Shown piece by piece: positions 41,044 through 50,626 of a stretch of DNA of 51,357 nt (position 1 is its first letter; the number at the start of each line of letters is the position of its first letter). The DNA lies in NCBI GenBank assembly GCA_029560515.1, contig JAKQKT010000372.1, positions 1-51,357 of the forward strand, read 5' to 3'. The position numbers and the translations under genes are program-made. This stretch comes from Pseudomonadota bacterium. Its GTDB lineage: Bacteria > Pseudomonadota > Gammaproteobacteria > Xanthomonadales > Xanthomonadaceae. Under the pieces are notes generated by a model that was not told the DNA's origin, did no database searches, and was given only the letters and a program-made list of their open reading frames with translations.

Positions 41044-41882
41044 TGGCAACTTATGCCATCGGTGATGTTCAGGGCTGCTACGACGCACTGTCGCGTCTGC
41101 TCGAGCGGATCAAGTTCGATCCTTCAAAAGACCGGCTCTGGTTTTGCGGCGACCTGGTCAATCGCGGCGGACAATCGCTTGAAACGCTGCGTCTGATCCA
41201 TTCCCTGAAAATCCACAGCACGATTGTCCTTGGCAATCATGATTTGTCCCTGCTATCGATTGCGCAGCGCCGCGAGGAAGATCAGCGCAAGGTCAATCCC
41301 GATTTGCAACGTGTTTTGTTTGCAGACGACAAGGATATGCTGATCAACTGGCTGCGCATGCAAAAACTTTTGCATGTTGATCGCACGCTTGGCTTTGCGA
41401 TGGTGCATGCCGGCATAGCGCCGAAATGGACTCTCGGTATTGCCGAAGCGCGTGCGCGCGAAGTCGAATCGCGCCTGCACAGTGACGGTTACCGCAAAAT
41501 TTTCAAAAACATGTACGGCGACAAACCTGTCTGGTCACCCAAATTGACCGGCCCCGATCGTGATCGTGCGATCATCAATGTATTCACGCGTTTGCGCTAT
41601 TGCACGCCGTCCGGTCGAATCGTGTTTGAAGACAAAGGCCGTCCGGGCACCCAGAAACCCGGAAGCTATCCCTGGTTCGAGGTCCCCGGCCATGCAGCTC
41701 GCGAACTGCCGCTGATCTTCGGCCACTGGTCCACGCTTGGCTTGTTCATGGGGCTGGGTGTTTACGGCATCGATACCGGCGCCGTCTGGGGCGGCCGTCT
41801 GACTGCGCTGGAACTGGGGCCGGAACTTCGTTTGCATCAAGTCACGGGACGGGTGCAGGAAATACAGGCGGCGCGGGTTTAA
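41043..41882 (+). CDS. apaH: Bis(5'-nucleosyl)-tetraphosphatase, symmetrical
   Basis: YAIGDVQGCYDALSRLLERI; WFCGDLVNRGGQSLETLR; VLGNHDLSLL. Confidence 0.97.
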   Translation: MATYAIGDVQGCYDALSRLLERIKFDPSKDRLWFCGDLVNRGGQSLETLRLIHSLKIHSTIVLGNHDLSLLSIAQRREEDQRKVNPDLQRVLFADDKDMLINWLRMQKLLHVDRTLGFAMVHAGIAPKWTLGIAEARAREVESRLHSDGYRKIFKNMYGDKPVWSPKLTGPDRDRAIINVFTRLRYCTPSGRIVFEDKGRPGTQKPGSYPWFEVPGHAARELPLIFGHWSTLGLFMGLGVYGIDTGAVWGGRLTALELGPELRLHQVTGRVQEIQAARV

Positions 41883-41886
41883 TCCA

Positions 41887-41900
41887 TAGGGGCGCCCCTA
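41887..41900. repeat. Short palindrome related to the 9449-9478 element
   Basis: TAGGGGCGCCCCTA, identical outer arms to the 30-bp palindrome with the central AT-rich part missing; between convergent apaH and folA. Confidence 0.55.
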
Positions 41901-41907
41901 CATGCAG

Positions 41908-42399
41908 TCAAAGTCTTCGGTAATCAACAAATTCGAAAGCCAATGCATGCTTCTCATCGGCCGGATGTCTTTCGCGCGGCATGACCTGCCATTTCTTCAA
42001 ATCGAAATTCGGGAAAAATGCATCGGCGTTTTCAACAAGCGTATCGACATGTGTCAGATAAAGATGTGTCGCATACGGAAACATCAGTCGATAAATCTCG
42101 CCGCCGCCGATTACTGAAATCTCGGCTTCATCCCGGCACAAATCAAACACTGATTCCAGCGAGTTGACGGCTTCCATTCCGCCAAACGGAACCGAGGCCG
42201 AGCGTGACAAGACGATATTGCGGCGTTTCGGCAATGCGCGGCCCAGTGATTCCGCGGTTTTTCGTCCCATCACAATCGGCTTGTTCAATGTCAGCGCCTT
42301 GAAGCGCTGCAAATCCGCCGATAGATGCCAGGGCAAGGCATTGCCGCGACCGATCGCGAATTCATTGTCCAGAGCGGCAATAAGCGAAACTTTCTGCAT
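41908..42399 (-). CDS. folA: Dihydrofolate reductase
   Basis: KVSLIAALDNEFAIGRGNALPWHLSADLQRFKALTLNKPIVMGRKTAESLGR. Confidence 0.97.
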   Translation of the reverse strand: MQKVSLIAALDNEFAIGRGNALPWHLSADLQRFKALTLNKPIVMGRKTAESLGRALPKRRNIVLSRSASVPFGGMEAVNSLESVFDLCRDEAEISVIGGGEIYRLMFPYATHLYLTHVDTLVENADAFFPNFDLKKWQVMPRERHPADEKHALAFEFVDYRRL

Positions 42400-42402
42400 C
42401 GC

Positions 42403-43197
42403 TCAGACGGCAACCGGCGCTTTAATGGCAGGCAGCGGATCGTAATGGTCGATGCGAATATCATCGAACGAAAATTCAAATAAATTCTTAATCGCCGGAT
42501 TCAAATGCAGACTTGGCAAGGCGCGCGGTGTCCGCGACAGCTGCTCGTTAACCTGATCAAAATGATTCGAATAGATATGTGCATCGCCGAGCGTGTGCAC
42601 GAAATCACCGACTCCCAAATCGCAAACCTGGGCGATCATGTGGGTCAACAAGGCATAGCTTGCGATATTGAACGGAACGCCGAGAAACAAATCGGCCGAG
42701 CGCTGGTACAACTGGCAGCTAAGTTTTCCATCGGCCACATAGAATTGAAAAATCGCGTGACAGGGCATTAGTGCCATCTTCGGCAAGTCCGCTACATTCC
42801 ATGCATTGACGATTAGTCGGCGTGAGTCGGGATTACGCTTTATTTCGTCCACCAGCCATTGAATCTGGTCAATCGTGCTACCGTCCGGGCACTGCCAGGA
42901 GCGCCACTGCTTGCCGTAGACAGGACCAAGATCACCATTCGCATCGGCCCACTCGTCCCAGATGCTGACCTTGTTTTCTTTCAGATAGGCGATGTTGGTT
43001 TCGCCTTTCAAGAACCAGAGCAGCTCGTGGATAATCGAGCGCAGATGCAATTTTTTCGTCGTGACAAGTGGAAAGCCCGTGTTCAAATCAAAACGCATTT
43101 GCGCACCGAATACCGAACGGGTACCAGTACCGGTACGATCGGATTTTTCCGCGCCGTTTTTCATTACATGCGAAAGCACATCGAGATAAGCCCGCAT
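42403..43197 (-). CDS. thyA: Thymidylate synthase
   Basis: [62 protein letters not shown]. Confidence 0.98.
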   Translation of the reverse strand: MRAYLDVLSHVMKNGAEKSDRTGTGTRSVFGAQMRFDLNTGFPLVTTKKLHLRSIIHELLWFLKGETNIAYLKENKVSIWDEWADANGDLGPVYGKQWRSWQCPDGSTIDQIQWLVDEIKRNPDSRRLIVNAWNVADLPKMALMPCHAIFQFYVADGKLSCQLYQRSADLFLGVPFNIASYALLTHMIAQVCDLGVGDFVHTLGDAHIYSNHFDQVNEQLSRTPRALPSLHLNPAIKNLFEFSFDDIRIDHYDPLPAIKAPVAV

Positions 43198-44111
43198 CAG
43201 TCTTTAGCCTCGACTTCCTTTTTTGGCATTGGCACCGGCTGCAAAGTGGGCGAGCTTCTGGACATAAACAGAAACACCAGACCCAGCGCGATCAATGGAA
43301 CACTCAGAATCTGCCCCATCGTGAGCCAGCCACCGGCCAGGTAACCCAATTGCTCGTCGGGCTCGCGGACGAACTCGATCAGAAAACGGAAGATGCCGTA
43401 CAGCAGCGCAAACCAGCCAGATGCCGCATAACGGGCTCGTGGCTTGCGAGTGAACCAGAACAGGAAACCAAGCAGCAGAAACCCTTCCAGAAACATCTGG
43501 TAAAGCTGGGTGGGATGTCGGGCAAAAGCATTCAAGGCACCGCTGGCGTATTCACTTTGCAGTTCTGCCGGAGTCATATTGGCATAGGGGCCGCCGAGGC
43601 TCTGGGGGAAAATCACGCCCCAATCGCTTTGAGTAAATTTGCCCCACAACTCGCCGTTGATGAAATTACCCAGACGCCCCAATCCGAGACCGGGCGGAAC
43701 CAGCGGAGCGACGAAATCGATGGTATCGAAGATGTGCAACTTGTGTTTCCAGGACCACCAGGAAACCGCCGCCATCACGCCAATCAAGCCACCATGAAAA
43801 CTCATGCCACCTTCGTTGATCCGGAACAGCATCAGGGGATCGGCGATGAAATTCGAAAAATTGTAGAAAATGATGTAGCCGATGCGTCCGCCGAGCACGA
43901 CGCCGACCATGGCGTAAAAAAGCAGATCACTCAAACCTTCTTCATTCACGCCCGGAAGTCGCCCTGCGCGTATGCGACGCATTCCGAGAACATAGGCGAT
44001 GGCAAACCCGGCCAGATACATGATGCCGTACCAGTGAATACCATGTGGCCAAAACGGCAGATGCAGCGCGATTGGATCAAGACTATGCAGATACGTCATC
44101 AGGCTATTCAC
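43197..44111 (-). CDS. lgt: Prolipoprotein diacylglyceryl transferase
   Basis: [50 protein letters not shown]. Confidence 0.97.
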   Translation of the reverse strand: MNSLMTYLHSLDPIALHLPFWPHGIHWYGIMYLAGFAIAYVLGMRRIRAGRLPGVNEEGLSDLLFYAMVGVVLGGRIGYIIFYNFSNFIADPLMLFRINEGGMSFHGGLIGVMAAVSWWSWKHKLHIFDTIDFVAPLVPPGLGLGRLGNFINGELWGKFTQSDWGVIFPQSLGGPYANMTPAELQSEYASGALNAFARHPTQLYQMFLEGFLLLGFLFWFTRKPRARYAASGWFALLYGIFRFLIEFVREPDEQLGYLAGGWLTMGQILSVPLIALGLVFLFMSRSSPTLQPVPMPKKEVEAKD

Positions 44112-44222
44112 TCTTGTGGTATGCGTATTCTGCCCGAATTAAGTGTCTTGCCCAAGCACCATGCGGCCTGAGCACGTGCTTATCCATGCCAGCTGGCCGG
44201 ATCATCCATCCGATCAGGCAGT

Positions 44223-44945
44223 TCAGGAATTTCTGCGCGATTTCTTCCTGGACCAGATATTCAAAGCCTCGACGCCGGCAGAGAATGCCATGGCGAAATA
44301 CAGGAGTTTCCTGTCGATATGAATATCGAAACCTTCGGCAATCAGCGCGACACCGACGAGAATAATGAAGGCAAGCGCGAGCATCTTCACTGTTTGGTGG
44401 CGATCAATGAAATCACCGATCGGGTTCGCCGCAAAAATCATCACGGCGACCGCGATCATGATGGCACCGACCATGATCCAGCGATTATCCACCATGCCGA
44501 CCGCGGTGATCACCGAGTCGAGCGAGAATACGATATCGATGATCGCAATCTGTGCAATCACGTAGCCGAAAACGGCCGAAGGTTTGGTATCGATATCCTC
44601 GTCTTCGCCACGACCTTCGACGGAGTCGTGGATTTCCATCGTGCCCTTGACGAGAAGAAACAGGCCGCCGGCAATCAATACGATATCGCGAACCGAAAAA
44701 TTCTGGCCGAACAGACTGAAAAGATTGGTTTTCATGCTGGCTAGGAATGCCAGCGAAAGCAGCAGGCCGATACGGGTCAGGCAGGCGAGCGCCAGCCCCA
44801 CTTTTCTGGCTCTGGGGCGTTGTTCCGGAGGCAGTTTGCTGACGGCAATCGAAATGAAAACGAGGTTATCGACGCCGAGCACGATTTCCAGCATTGCCAG
44901 TGTGAATAATGCTATCCACATTTCCGAACTAAATAAAAAATCCAT
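44223..44945 (-). CDS. TerC family integral membrane protein
   Basis: LEIVLGVDNLVFISIAVSKLPPEQRPRARKVGL; IDIVFSLDSVITAVGM. Confidence 0.94.
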   Translation of the reverse strand: MDFLFSSEMWIALFTLAMLEIVLGVDNLVFISIAVSKLPPEQRPRARKVGLALACLTRIGLLLSLAFLASMKTNLFSLFGQNFSVRDIVLIAGGLFLLVKGTMEIHDSVEGRGEDEDIDTKPSAVFGYVIAQIAIIDIVFSLDSVITAVGMVDNRWIMVGAIMIAVAVMIFAANPIGDFIDRHQTVKMLALAFIILVGVALIAEGFDIHIDRKLLYFAMAFSAGVEALNIWSRKKSRRNS

Positions 44946-44946
44946 C

Positions 44947-45348
44947 TCAGCTATTTATCCACGCCATGAACCGCGGGCCAAGAATGCAGGCCCAGCAAAG
45001 CAACACTATAAGGTCGGCCAGGAACACCGAAGCTGAACCCAGATCCTTTGCACGGCCGGACAACTCGTGGCGTTCACCTCCGAAGCGGTCCACCACGGCT
45101 TCAATGGCGGAATTGATCACTTCGACAATCAATACCAGGATCAGGCTGGAAACCAGCAGGGCCTTTTCGATACCGGTTTCGCCAGCCCACAGACCGAGCG
45201 GCGCAAAAACGATGAACAGATAAACCTCAAGTCGAAACGAAGATTCGAAATCCCATGCCGCCTTCAGGCCTTTCATGGACCATTTGAATGCATTGATGAT
45301 CTGGAAAACGTTTCGGGGTGCATTTTGGCTTTCGGTACTGTCGGCCAT
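44947..45348 (-). CDS. dgkA: Diacylglycerol kinase
   Basis: INAFKWSMKGLKAAWDFESSFRLEVYLF; VEVINSAIEAVVDRFGGERHELSGRAKDLGSASVFLA. Confidence 0.96.
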   Translation of the reverse strand: MADSTESQNAPRNVFQIINAFKWSMKGLKAAWDFESSFRLEVYLFIVFAPLGLWAGETGIEKALLVSSLILVLIVEVINSAIEAVVDRFGGERHELSGRAKDLGSASVFLADLIVLLCWACILGPRFMAWINS

Positions 45349-45470
45349 CAGTCATCCATTGGGGCGGGCAAGCCGCGTATTTTGCCACAACCTGCCCCGA
45401 AACATGACCTTGAGCAGGCGTAAATTCGGCCCCATTGTGTGACATTGACCCCACATAACCGGAGATTTCG

Positions 45471-46124
45471 ATGTTTGACGCGGAAAAGCTGCTTGGACAG
45501 ATGATGGGAGATGCACTTTCGGGCTCGCTGGGCGGCAGGAAGCGCAAGCATAAACGCCAGTCTTCGGGGCTTTCGGGCCTGCTTGGCGGCGTCTCGACCG
45601 GTACCAAGGCCAAAATCGGCATTGGCTTGCTGGGTCTGGCATATGCCGCATATGAACATTACAAACAAACGCCAGCGACGGCTTCTGCTCCCACTGCCGC
45701 CACCCCTCCACCGCCGCCCGGCCCAAGCGTCCAAACCATGCCGCCGCCACCGCCGGCAGCCAGCCCCGTGATTGCCAACAGCAACGAGAATGCGCTGCAT
45801 TTGATCCGCGCGATGATCACCGCGGCCGATGCCGATGGCCTGATCGATGCCGAAGAACGCGAGAGCATTCTAGCCCGCGCCCGCGAGGCAGGTCTGGATG
45901 CAGAAAGCCTGCAAGCCCTGAATATCGAAATCAATGCACCGATGAATTTGAAACAGTTGCTTGTCCGCACGCCGGATCATCTTCGCGATGAAACTTACGC
46001 CGCGGCCTTGATTGCGATTACCGCCGACAGCCAGGAAGAGCGTGATTTTCTGGACCAATTGGCGATAGGGCTAAAACTGGACACCCAGGCACGCCAGGAA
46101 ATTCACCAGCAACTCGGTTTGTGA
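45471..46124 (+). CDS. DUF533 family (YebE-like, TerB-fold) protein
   Basis: MFDAEKLLGQMMGDALSG...; Pro-rich linker; ALHLIRAMITAADADGLIDAEERESILARAREAGLD. Confidence 0.88.
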   Translation: MFDAEKLLGQMMGDALSGSLGGRKRKHKRQSSGLSGLLGGVSTGTKAKIGIGLLGLAYAAYEHYKQTPATASAPTAATPPPPPGPSVQTMPPPPPAASPVIANSNENALHLIRAMITAADADGLIDAEERESILARAREAGLDAESLQALNIEINAPMNLKQLLVRTPDHLRDETYAAALIAITADSQEERDFLDQLAIGLKLDTQARQEIHQQLGL

Positions 46125-46153
46125 TTTTCACGCAAAGCCATGATCCCGAATGC

Positions 46154-46181
46154 CCCGGGTGAGATAGAGCCATCACCCGGG
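46154..46181. repeat. GC-rich hairpin/REP-like element
   Basis: CCCGGGTGA-GATAGAGCCA-TCACCCGGG, perfect 9-bp arms between DUF533 and AIM24 genes. Confidence 0.6.
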
Positions 46182-46224
46182 CTACGTCAAAATCTAACCA
46201 ACTCGACTCAATCGGAGAACGACA

Positions 46225-47235
46225 ATGCATCAATGGTTTTTCAGCTATGACGGCCAGCAAACGGGGCCACTCGATCAGAACGCTGCCGTCGCGCAAGCGA
46301 TAAAAAATCCGAATGGCCATTGCTGGCGCCAGGGCTTTGCCGAATGGCAGGCGATTGCCAGCTGTGCGGAATTGCGCGCCGAAACCGCACCCGGCGCAAT
46401 GACTGCGCCACCGCCGCCAAGCCAGCATCAGCAACGAAGCGATGTGATTGATTACAAAATCTTCGGTGAAGATATGCAATTCGTCGAAATAGAACTCGAC
46501 CCCGGAGAAAGCACCGTCGCCGAAGCGGGTTCGCTGATGTACAAGGATTCGGCCATTTCGATGGAAACCGTTTTCGGCGATGGTTCCGCAGCCTCCAGCG
46601 GCGGCGGCTTCATGGACAAACTGGTCGGGGCCGGCAAGCGCCTGATTACCGGTGAAAGCCTGTTCACCACTATGTTCTCGCATACCGGCCAGGGCAAGGC
46701 GAAAGTCGCATTCGCCGCACCTTACCCCGGTACTATCGTGCCGATGACCTTGAGCAACTATGGCGGAAAAATCATCTGCCAGAAGGATGCCTTCCTGTGT
46801 GCGGCACGCGGTGTTTCCATCGGCATTTTCTTCCAGAAAAAGGTGATGACGGCCTTGTTCGGCGGCGAAGGTTTCATCATGCAGAAGCTGGAAGGCGACG
46901 GCATGGTCTTCATTCATGCCGGCGGCACGATTGTCGAACGCGAACTCAAAGCGGGTGAGCGGCTGGATGTGGATACGGGCTGCGTGGTCGCCATGACCAG
47001 CTCGGTGAATTTCGATATCAAATCGGTTGGCAGCGTGAAGTCGGCCTTGTTCGGCGGCGAAGGCGTATTTCTGGCCACCCTGACCGGACCCGGCAAGATC
47101 TGGATTCAATCGTTGCCGTTCTCGCGTCTGGCAGGGCGCATGTACAGCGCAATGCCGAAACAAGGCGGAAGCCGCGATGAAGGTTCGATTCTTGGCGGTT
47201 TAGGTGGAATTATTTCCGGCGATCGCAATTTCTGA
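46225..47235 (+). CDS. GYF_2 (DUF4339) domain fused to TIGR00266/AIM24 family protein
   Basis: N-term HQWFFSYDGQQTGPLDQNAAVAQ...CWRQGFAEWQAI (GYF_2-like); C-term MQFVEIELDPGESTVAEAGSLMYKDSAISMET...GPGKIWIQSLPFSRLAGRM. Confidence 0.88.
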   Translation: MHQWFFSYDGQQTGPLDQNAAVAQAIKNPNGHCWRQGFAEWQAIASCAELRAETAPGAMTAPPPPSQHQQRSDVIDYKIFGEDMQFVEIELDPGESTVAEAGSLMYKDSAISMETVFGDGSAASSGGGFMDKLVGAGKRLITGESLFTTMFSHTGQGKAKVAFAAPYPGTIVPMTLSNYGGKIICQKDAFLCAARGVSIGIFFQKKVMTALFGGEGFIMQKLEGDGMVFIHAGGTIVERELKAGERLDVDTGCVVAMTSSVNFDIKSVGSVKSALFGGEGVFLATLTGPGKIWIQSLPFSRLAGRMYSAMPKQGGSRDEGSILGGLGGIISGDRNF

Positions 47236-47249
47236 CAATAAAGCGTTAC

Positions 47250-47329
47250 TGTGGGAGCTGGTTTACCAGCGATTGATGCTTGAACACACTGCACAACGTA
47301 GTTTGCATCGCCGGTGAACCAGCTCCACA
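47250..47329. repeat. REP/BIME-like inverted pair in intergenic region
   Basis: TGTGGGAGCTGGTTTACCAGCGATTGATGC at 47250-47279 and its near inverse GCATCGCCGGTGAACCAGCTCCACA at 47305-47329. Confidence 0.8.
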
Positions 47330-47335
47330 AACTTG

Positions 47336-48373
47336 TCAGTCTCTAAAAATCGCAGTGCCGCGCGTACCGTCTGGATTTATCCAGCCACGTGACATGCCGC
47401 CGGTATTGAAAGGCATTGCGATATTGCCGTCTTTGTCCAGTGCGATCGCACCGCCATCGCCACCCATTTCCGGCACGATTTTATTGATCACGTCTTCGGC
47501 CGCCAATGCGAGTGAATCGCCGCGATATTCCACTCGTGCGCAGATATCGTGCGCTACCACTGCGCGGATATAGAACTCGCCCCAACCGGTACCCGATACG
47601 CCGCATTTGTCGGTGGCGAAGGTTCCGGCACCGATAATCGGCGAATCACCCACCCGGCTCCATTTCTTGTTCGTCATGCCGCCCGTGGAAGTTCCTGCGG
47701 CGATATGACCCTGTTGATCCAGTGCAACCGCACCGACGGTACCGAAATAGGTGCCTTGCACGGTATGCGTCAGTTCCGCCATTTCCTTGGCTTTTGCATC
47801 CTGCAGTTGCTGCCAGCGTTTTTCAGTATCGAAATACTTCGGATCAACGCGTTCGATATCCTTTTGTGTATCGGCAAATTTTTCCGCACCCTCGCCGGCC
47901 AGCATGACGTGCGGCGATTTTTCCATGACGCTGCGTGCCAGCAGGATCGGATTTTTCACGGTAGTCACGCCGGCAACCGCGCCAGCGCGCCGGGTATGCC
48001 CTTCCATCACGGAGGCATCGAGCTCGTGGCCGCCTTCCGCATTGAAGACCGAGCCCTTGCCTGCATTGAACCAGGGCGAATCTTCCAGCACGATGATGGC
48101 AGCCGTCACTGCTTCCAGTGCTGGACCGCCGCGACTAAGTACCGCATAGCCCGCATCAAGAGCGCGATTCAAGTCCTGCTGCATGAGTTTGGCATCCGCT
48201 TCCGGAATGGATTCGCGACTGACGACACCTGCGCCGCCATGGATAACCAACGCAAATTTCTTGTTCGGGGAATTGTCTGGCATGGTCTTTTCTTTTTGAT
48301 TTTGGGCAGCGCTTGATACGGAAATCGTGGCGAAACCCAACAGCGGAATGATGAGCAATAGCAGTCGATGCAT
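47336..48373 (-). CDS. Isoaspartyl peptidase/L-asparaginase (Ntn hydrolase), predicted exported
   Basis: MHRLLLLIIPLLGFATISVSSAAQ signal peptide; ALVIHGGAGVVSRE; autoprocessing region GTVGAVALDQQGHIAAGTSTGGMTNK. Confidence 0.92.
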   Translation of the reverse strand: MHRLLLLIIPLLGFATISVSSAAQNQKEKTMPDNSPNKKFALVIHGGAGVVSRESIPEADAKLMQQDLNRALDAGYAVLSRGGPALEAVTAAIIVLEDSPWFNAGKGSVFNAEGGHELDASVMEGHTRRAGAVAGVTTVKNPILLARSVMEKSPHVMLAGEGAEKFADTQKDIERVDPKYFDTEKRWQQLQDAKAKEMAELTHTVQGTYFGTVGAVALDQQGHIAAGTSTGGMTNKKWSRVGDSPIIGAGTFATDKCGVSGTGWGEFYIRAVVAHDICARVEYRGDSLALAAEDVINKIVPEMGGDGGAIALDKDGNIAMPFNTGGMSRGWINPDGTRGTAIFRD

Positions 48374-48444
48374 GGCTGGCTCCTTTGGTGCAGCAAGCAT
48401 AACGGCTTGCCGATTCTAGTCCAAGCAAAAGACCCGGTTTTTCT

Positions 48445-49764
48445 TTAGTGTGTGGCGTGATTCACGATCGCCTTGGGAAATTCGATGCTGGCCCGCGTGC
48501 CCTCGCCGAGGCGACTTTCAAGCTTCACCGGCCAGTGATAGCGATCTGACAATCGGCGCACGATCGACAAACCGACACCCTGCCCTTCCTTGCTGTGATT
48601 GCTGCCGCGGAAAAACGTGTCGTACACCTTGTCGAGATCTTCCTTGGCCATGCCCACGCCGGTATCGATAACCGTGATGCGCCCAAGTTCGATCACGACC
48701 CGTATGCTGCCTTCGTCGGTGTAATTGCAGGCATTGCGCAACAGATTGCTGAACATCACGCTCAATACTCGCGATGGTGCGAAAAGGTCGAAATCCTGGA
48801 TAACCTCCACCTTCAAGGTCACCGGCTTGTCACGCAACAAAATCTGCGCCTTGTCGACTTCATCGGCGATCACGTCCGCCACCGAGAATTCCTCGTCCGG
48901 CAAACCGGTGTCGCCCTCACGTGCCAGGATCAGGAAACTTTCAATCAGGGCTTCCATGTCTCGACCGGCCTGCTTGATGCGGGTCAGCGATTTTTTGGAT
49001 GAAGCGGACATGCCTTCATCGCCGCACATCATGTCGCCGGCGACACGAATCACGGTCAATGGTGTCCTCAATTCATGCGATGCATCGCGGGTAAAATTCC
49101 GTTCGCGTTCGACAAAATTATTGATGCGCGATGCGTAATCATGCAACGACGATGCGAGCGTGAAGGTTTCGCCCTCGACATCGCTCGGCAGATTTTCCGG
49201 TTTGATGGAATTGGCATCGGGGTTTTTCGGATCCCAGAGCTTGACCTGGTTTGCGAGCCAGATTACTGGCGACACCGCGCGTTTGGAGGCACGATAGGTA
49301 CTGAAGGCGATCAGGTACACCACGGCAAGCACGAGCGCCAGCGGCACCATGCCGAACCAGAATGCCAAGGCATCGACTTGGTCCTGCTTGAACTGCAAGA
49401 AAAGATGGCGGTCATCGCGCTGCTCGACCAGTATCAATGCTCCGCCTTTTTCCTGCGGCAGGCTGTGGAATCCAAGCGACAAGCCGCGCATGGTTTCCGG
49501 CAGCACCGCTTCGGAATCGCCATTGAACAAGAGATACCCTTTCATATTGTAGGTATCGGGCGCCGTCGCATTCTTGTTCGCTTGCAGGATGTCCCAGTAA
49601 TGCTTCGCTTCCTGTTCCAGCGCCTGCCGGATAAGGACATGCTTGAGGATGATCGAGGCACCATAGACACCCAGTATTGCCGCGAAACTGATCACGGCAG
49701 CTTGCAGGATGAAGGCTGTCCAGATTTTCCGGCGCAGACCCGCGTTTGCCGATAATTTAGTCAT
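48445..49764 (-). CDS. Sensor histidine kinase
   Basis: Two TMs; FTRDASHELRTPLTVIR H-box; NLLRNACNYTDEGSIRV N-box; VIDTGVGMAKEDLDKVYDTFFRG; GVGLSIVRRL. Confidence 0.95.
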   Translation of the reverse strand: MTKLSANAGLRRKIWTAFILQAAVISFAAILGVYGASIILKHVLIRQALEQEAKHYWDILQANKNATAPDTYNMKGYLLFNGDSEAVLPETMRGLSLGFHSLPQEKGGALILVEQRDDRHLFLQFKQDQVDALAFWFGMVPLALVLAVVYLIAFSTYRASKRAVSPVIWLANQVKLWDPKNPDANSIKPENLPSDVEGETFTLASSLHDYASRINNFVERERNFTRDASHELRTPLTVIRVAGDMMCGDEGMSASSKKSLTRIKQAGRDMEALIESFLILAREGDTGLPDEEFSVADVIADEVDKAQILLRDKPVTLKVEVIQDFDLFAPSRVLSVMFSNLLRNACNYTDEGSIRVVIELGRITVIDTGVGMAKEDLDKVYDTFFRGSNHSKEGQGVGLSIVRRLSDRYHWPVKLESRLGEGTRASIEFPKAIVNHATH

Positions 49765-49793
49765 GGGGTTTGGCGCGCGTTTCCTGGAAGGTG

Positions 49794-50507
49794 TTATGCA
49801 GTCGGCGCAGTCTCTAGATCCGCAATGCGGTAGCCGGCCGTTTGCACAGTATGCAGCAACTGTTTGTCGAACGGACGATCGACGCATTTGCGCAAATTAT
49901 AAAGATGGCTTCGCAGGGTATCGGAATCAGGCAGGCCGTCACCCCAGATTTCGCGCTCGATATCGCGACGGGTGACAACGCGCGGCGACTCGCGCATCAG
50001 AATCGTCAGCAGCCGCAAACCGATAGGCGACAGGAATATTTCCTGACCACCGCGCGTGACACGCAAGCTGGCGGTATCGAGCACCAGATCGGCAATTTTC
50101 AACACCTCGGCACTTACCTGGCGGCGATCGCGGCGAATCAATGCTCGCACACGCGCTTCGAGTTCCTGGATGGCGAAAGGCTTGACCAGATAATCATCGG
50201 CGCCGGCTTCGAGTCCGGTGACTTTATCGTTGAGCGTGTCGCGTGCGGTCAGCATCAATACCGGCGTTGATTTTTTTGCCTCGTTGCGCAGCTTTCGGCA
50301 TAAATCGGTGCCATCCAGTCGCGGCAGCATCAAGTCCAGCACGATGACGTCATAACTGTTGTCGACTGCCAGTCTATAGCCGTCCAGGCCGTCACTCGCA
50401 TAATCCACGCCAAAGCCTTTGGATTCGAGATATTCACCCACCATTTCCGACAAATTACGATTATCTTCGACCAGCAAAATCAGTCCCGACGGGTCATCAC
50501 GGCGCAT
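49794..50507 (-). CDS. OmpR/PhoB family response regulator
   Basis: ILLVEDNRNLSEMVGEYLESKGF; VIVLDLMLPRLDGTDLC; MLTARD; DDYLVKPF; C-terminal wHTH. Confidence 0.96.
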   Translation of the reverse strand: MRRDDPSGLILLVEDNRNLSEMVGEYLESKGFGVDYASDGLDGYRLAVDNSYDVIVLDLMLPRLDGTDLCRKLRNEAKKSTPVLMLTARDTLNDKVTGLEAGADDYLVKPFAIQELEARVRALIRRDRRQVSAEVLKIADLVLDTASLRVTRGGQEIFLSPIGLRLLTILMRESPRVVTRRDIEREIWGDGLPDSDTLRSHLYNLRKCVDRPFDKQLLHTVQTAGYRIADLETAPTA

Positions 50508-50626
50508 GAATATTCTCCTGTGGATTCATGCGGCGATTAGACGTGATGCGAGGTTTAATAAGCGTGAAGGCGAAACTGAACGACTTTTTGACTTAGCATA
50601 CCGATCACGAAAACAGGGAATACCTC

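Noticed and set aside
43068-44171. 367-aa plus-strand ORF across thyA/lgt
   Set aside because: Antisense to two convincing housekeeping genes; His/Gln-rich shadow composition.
46018-47163. 381-aa minus-strand ORF opposite AIM24 gene
   Set aside because: Antisense to GYF_2-AIM24 CDS and spans its intergenic hairpin; no domain recognised.
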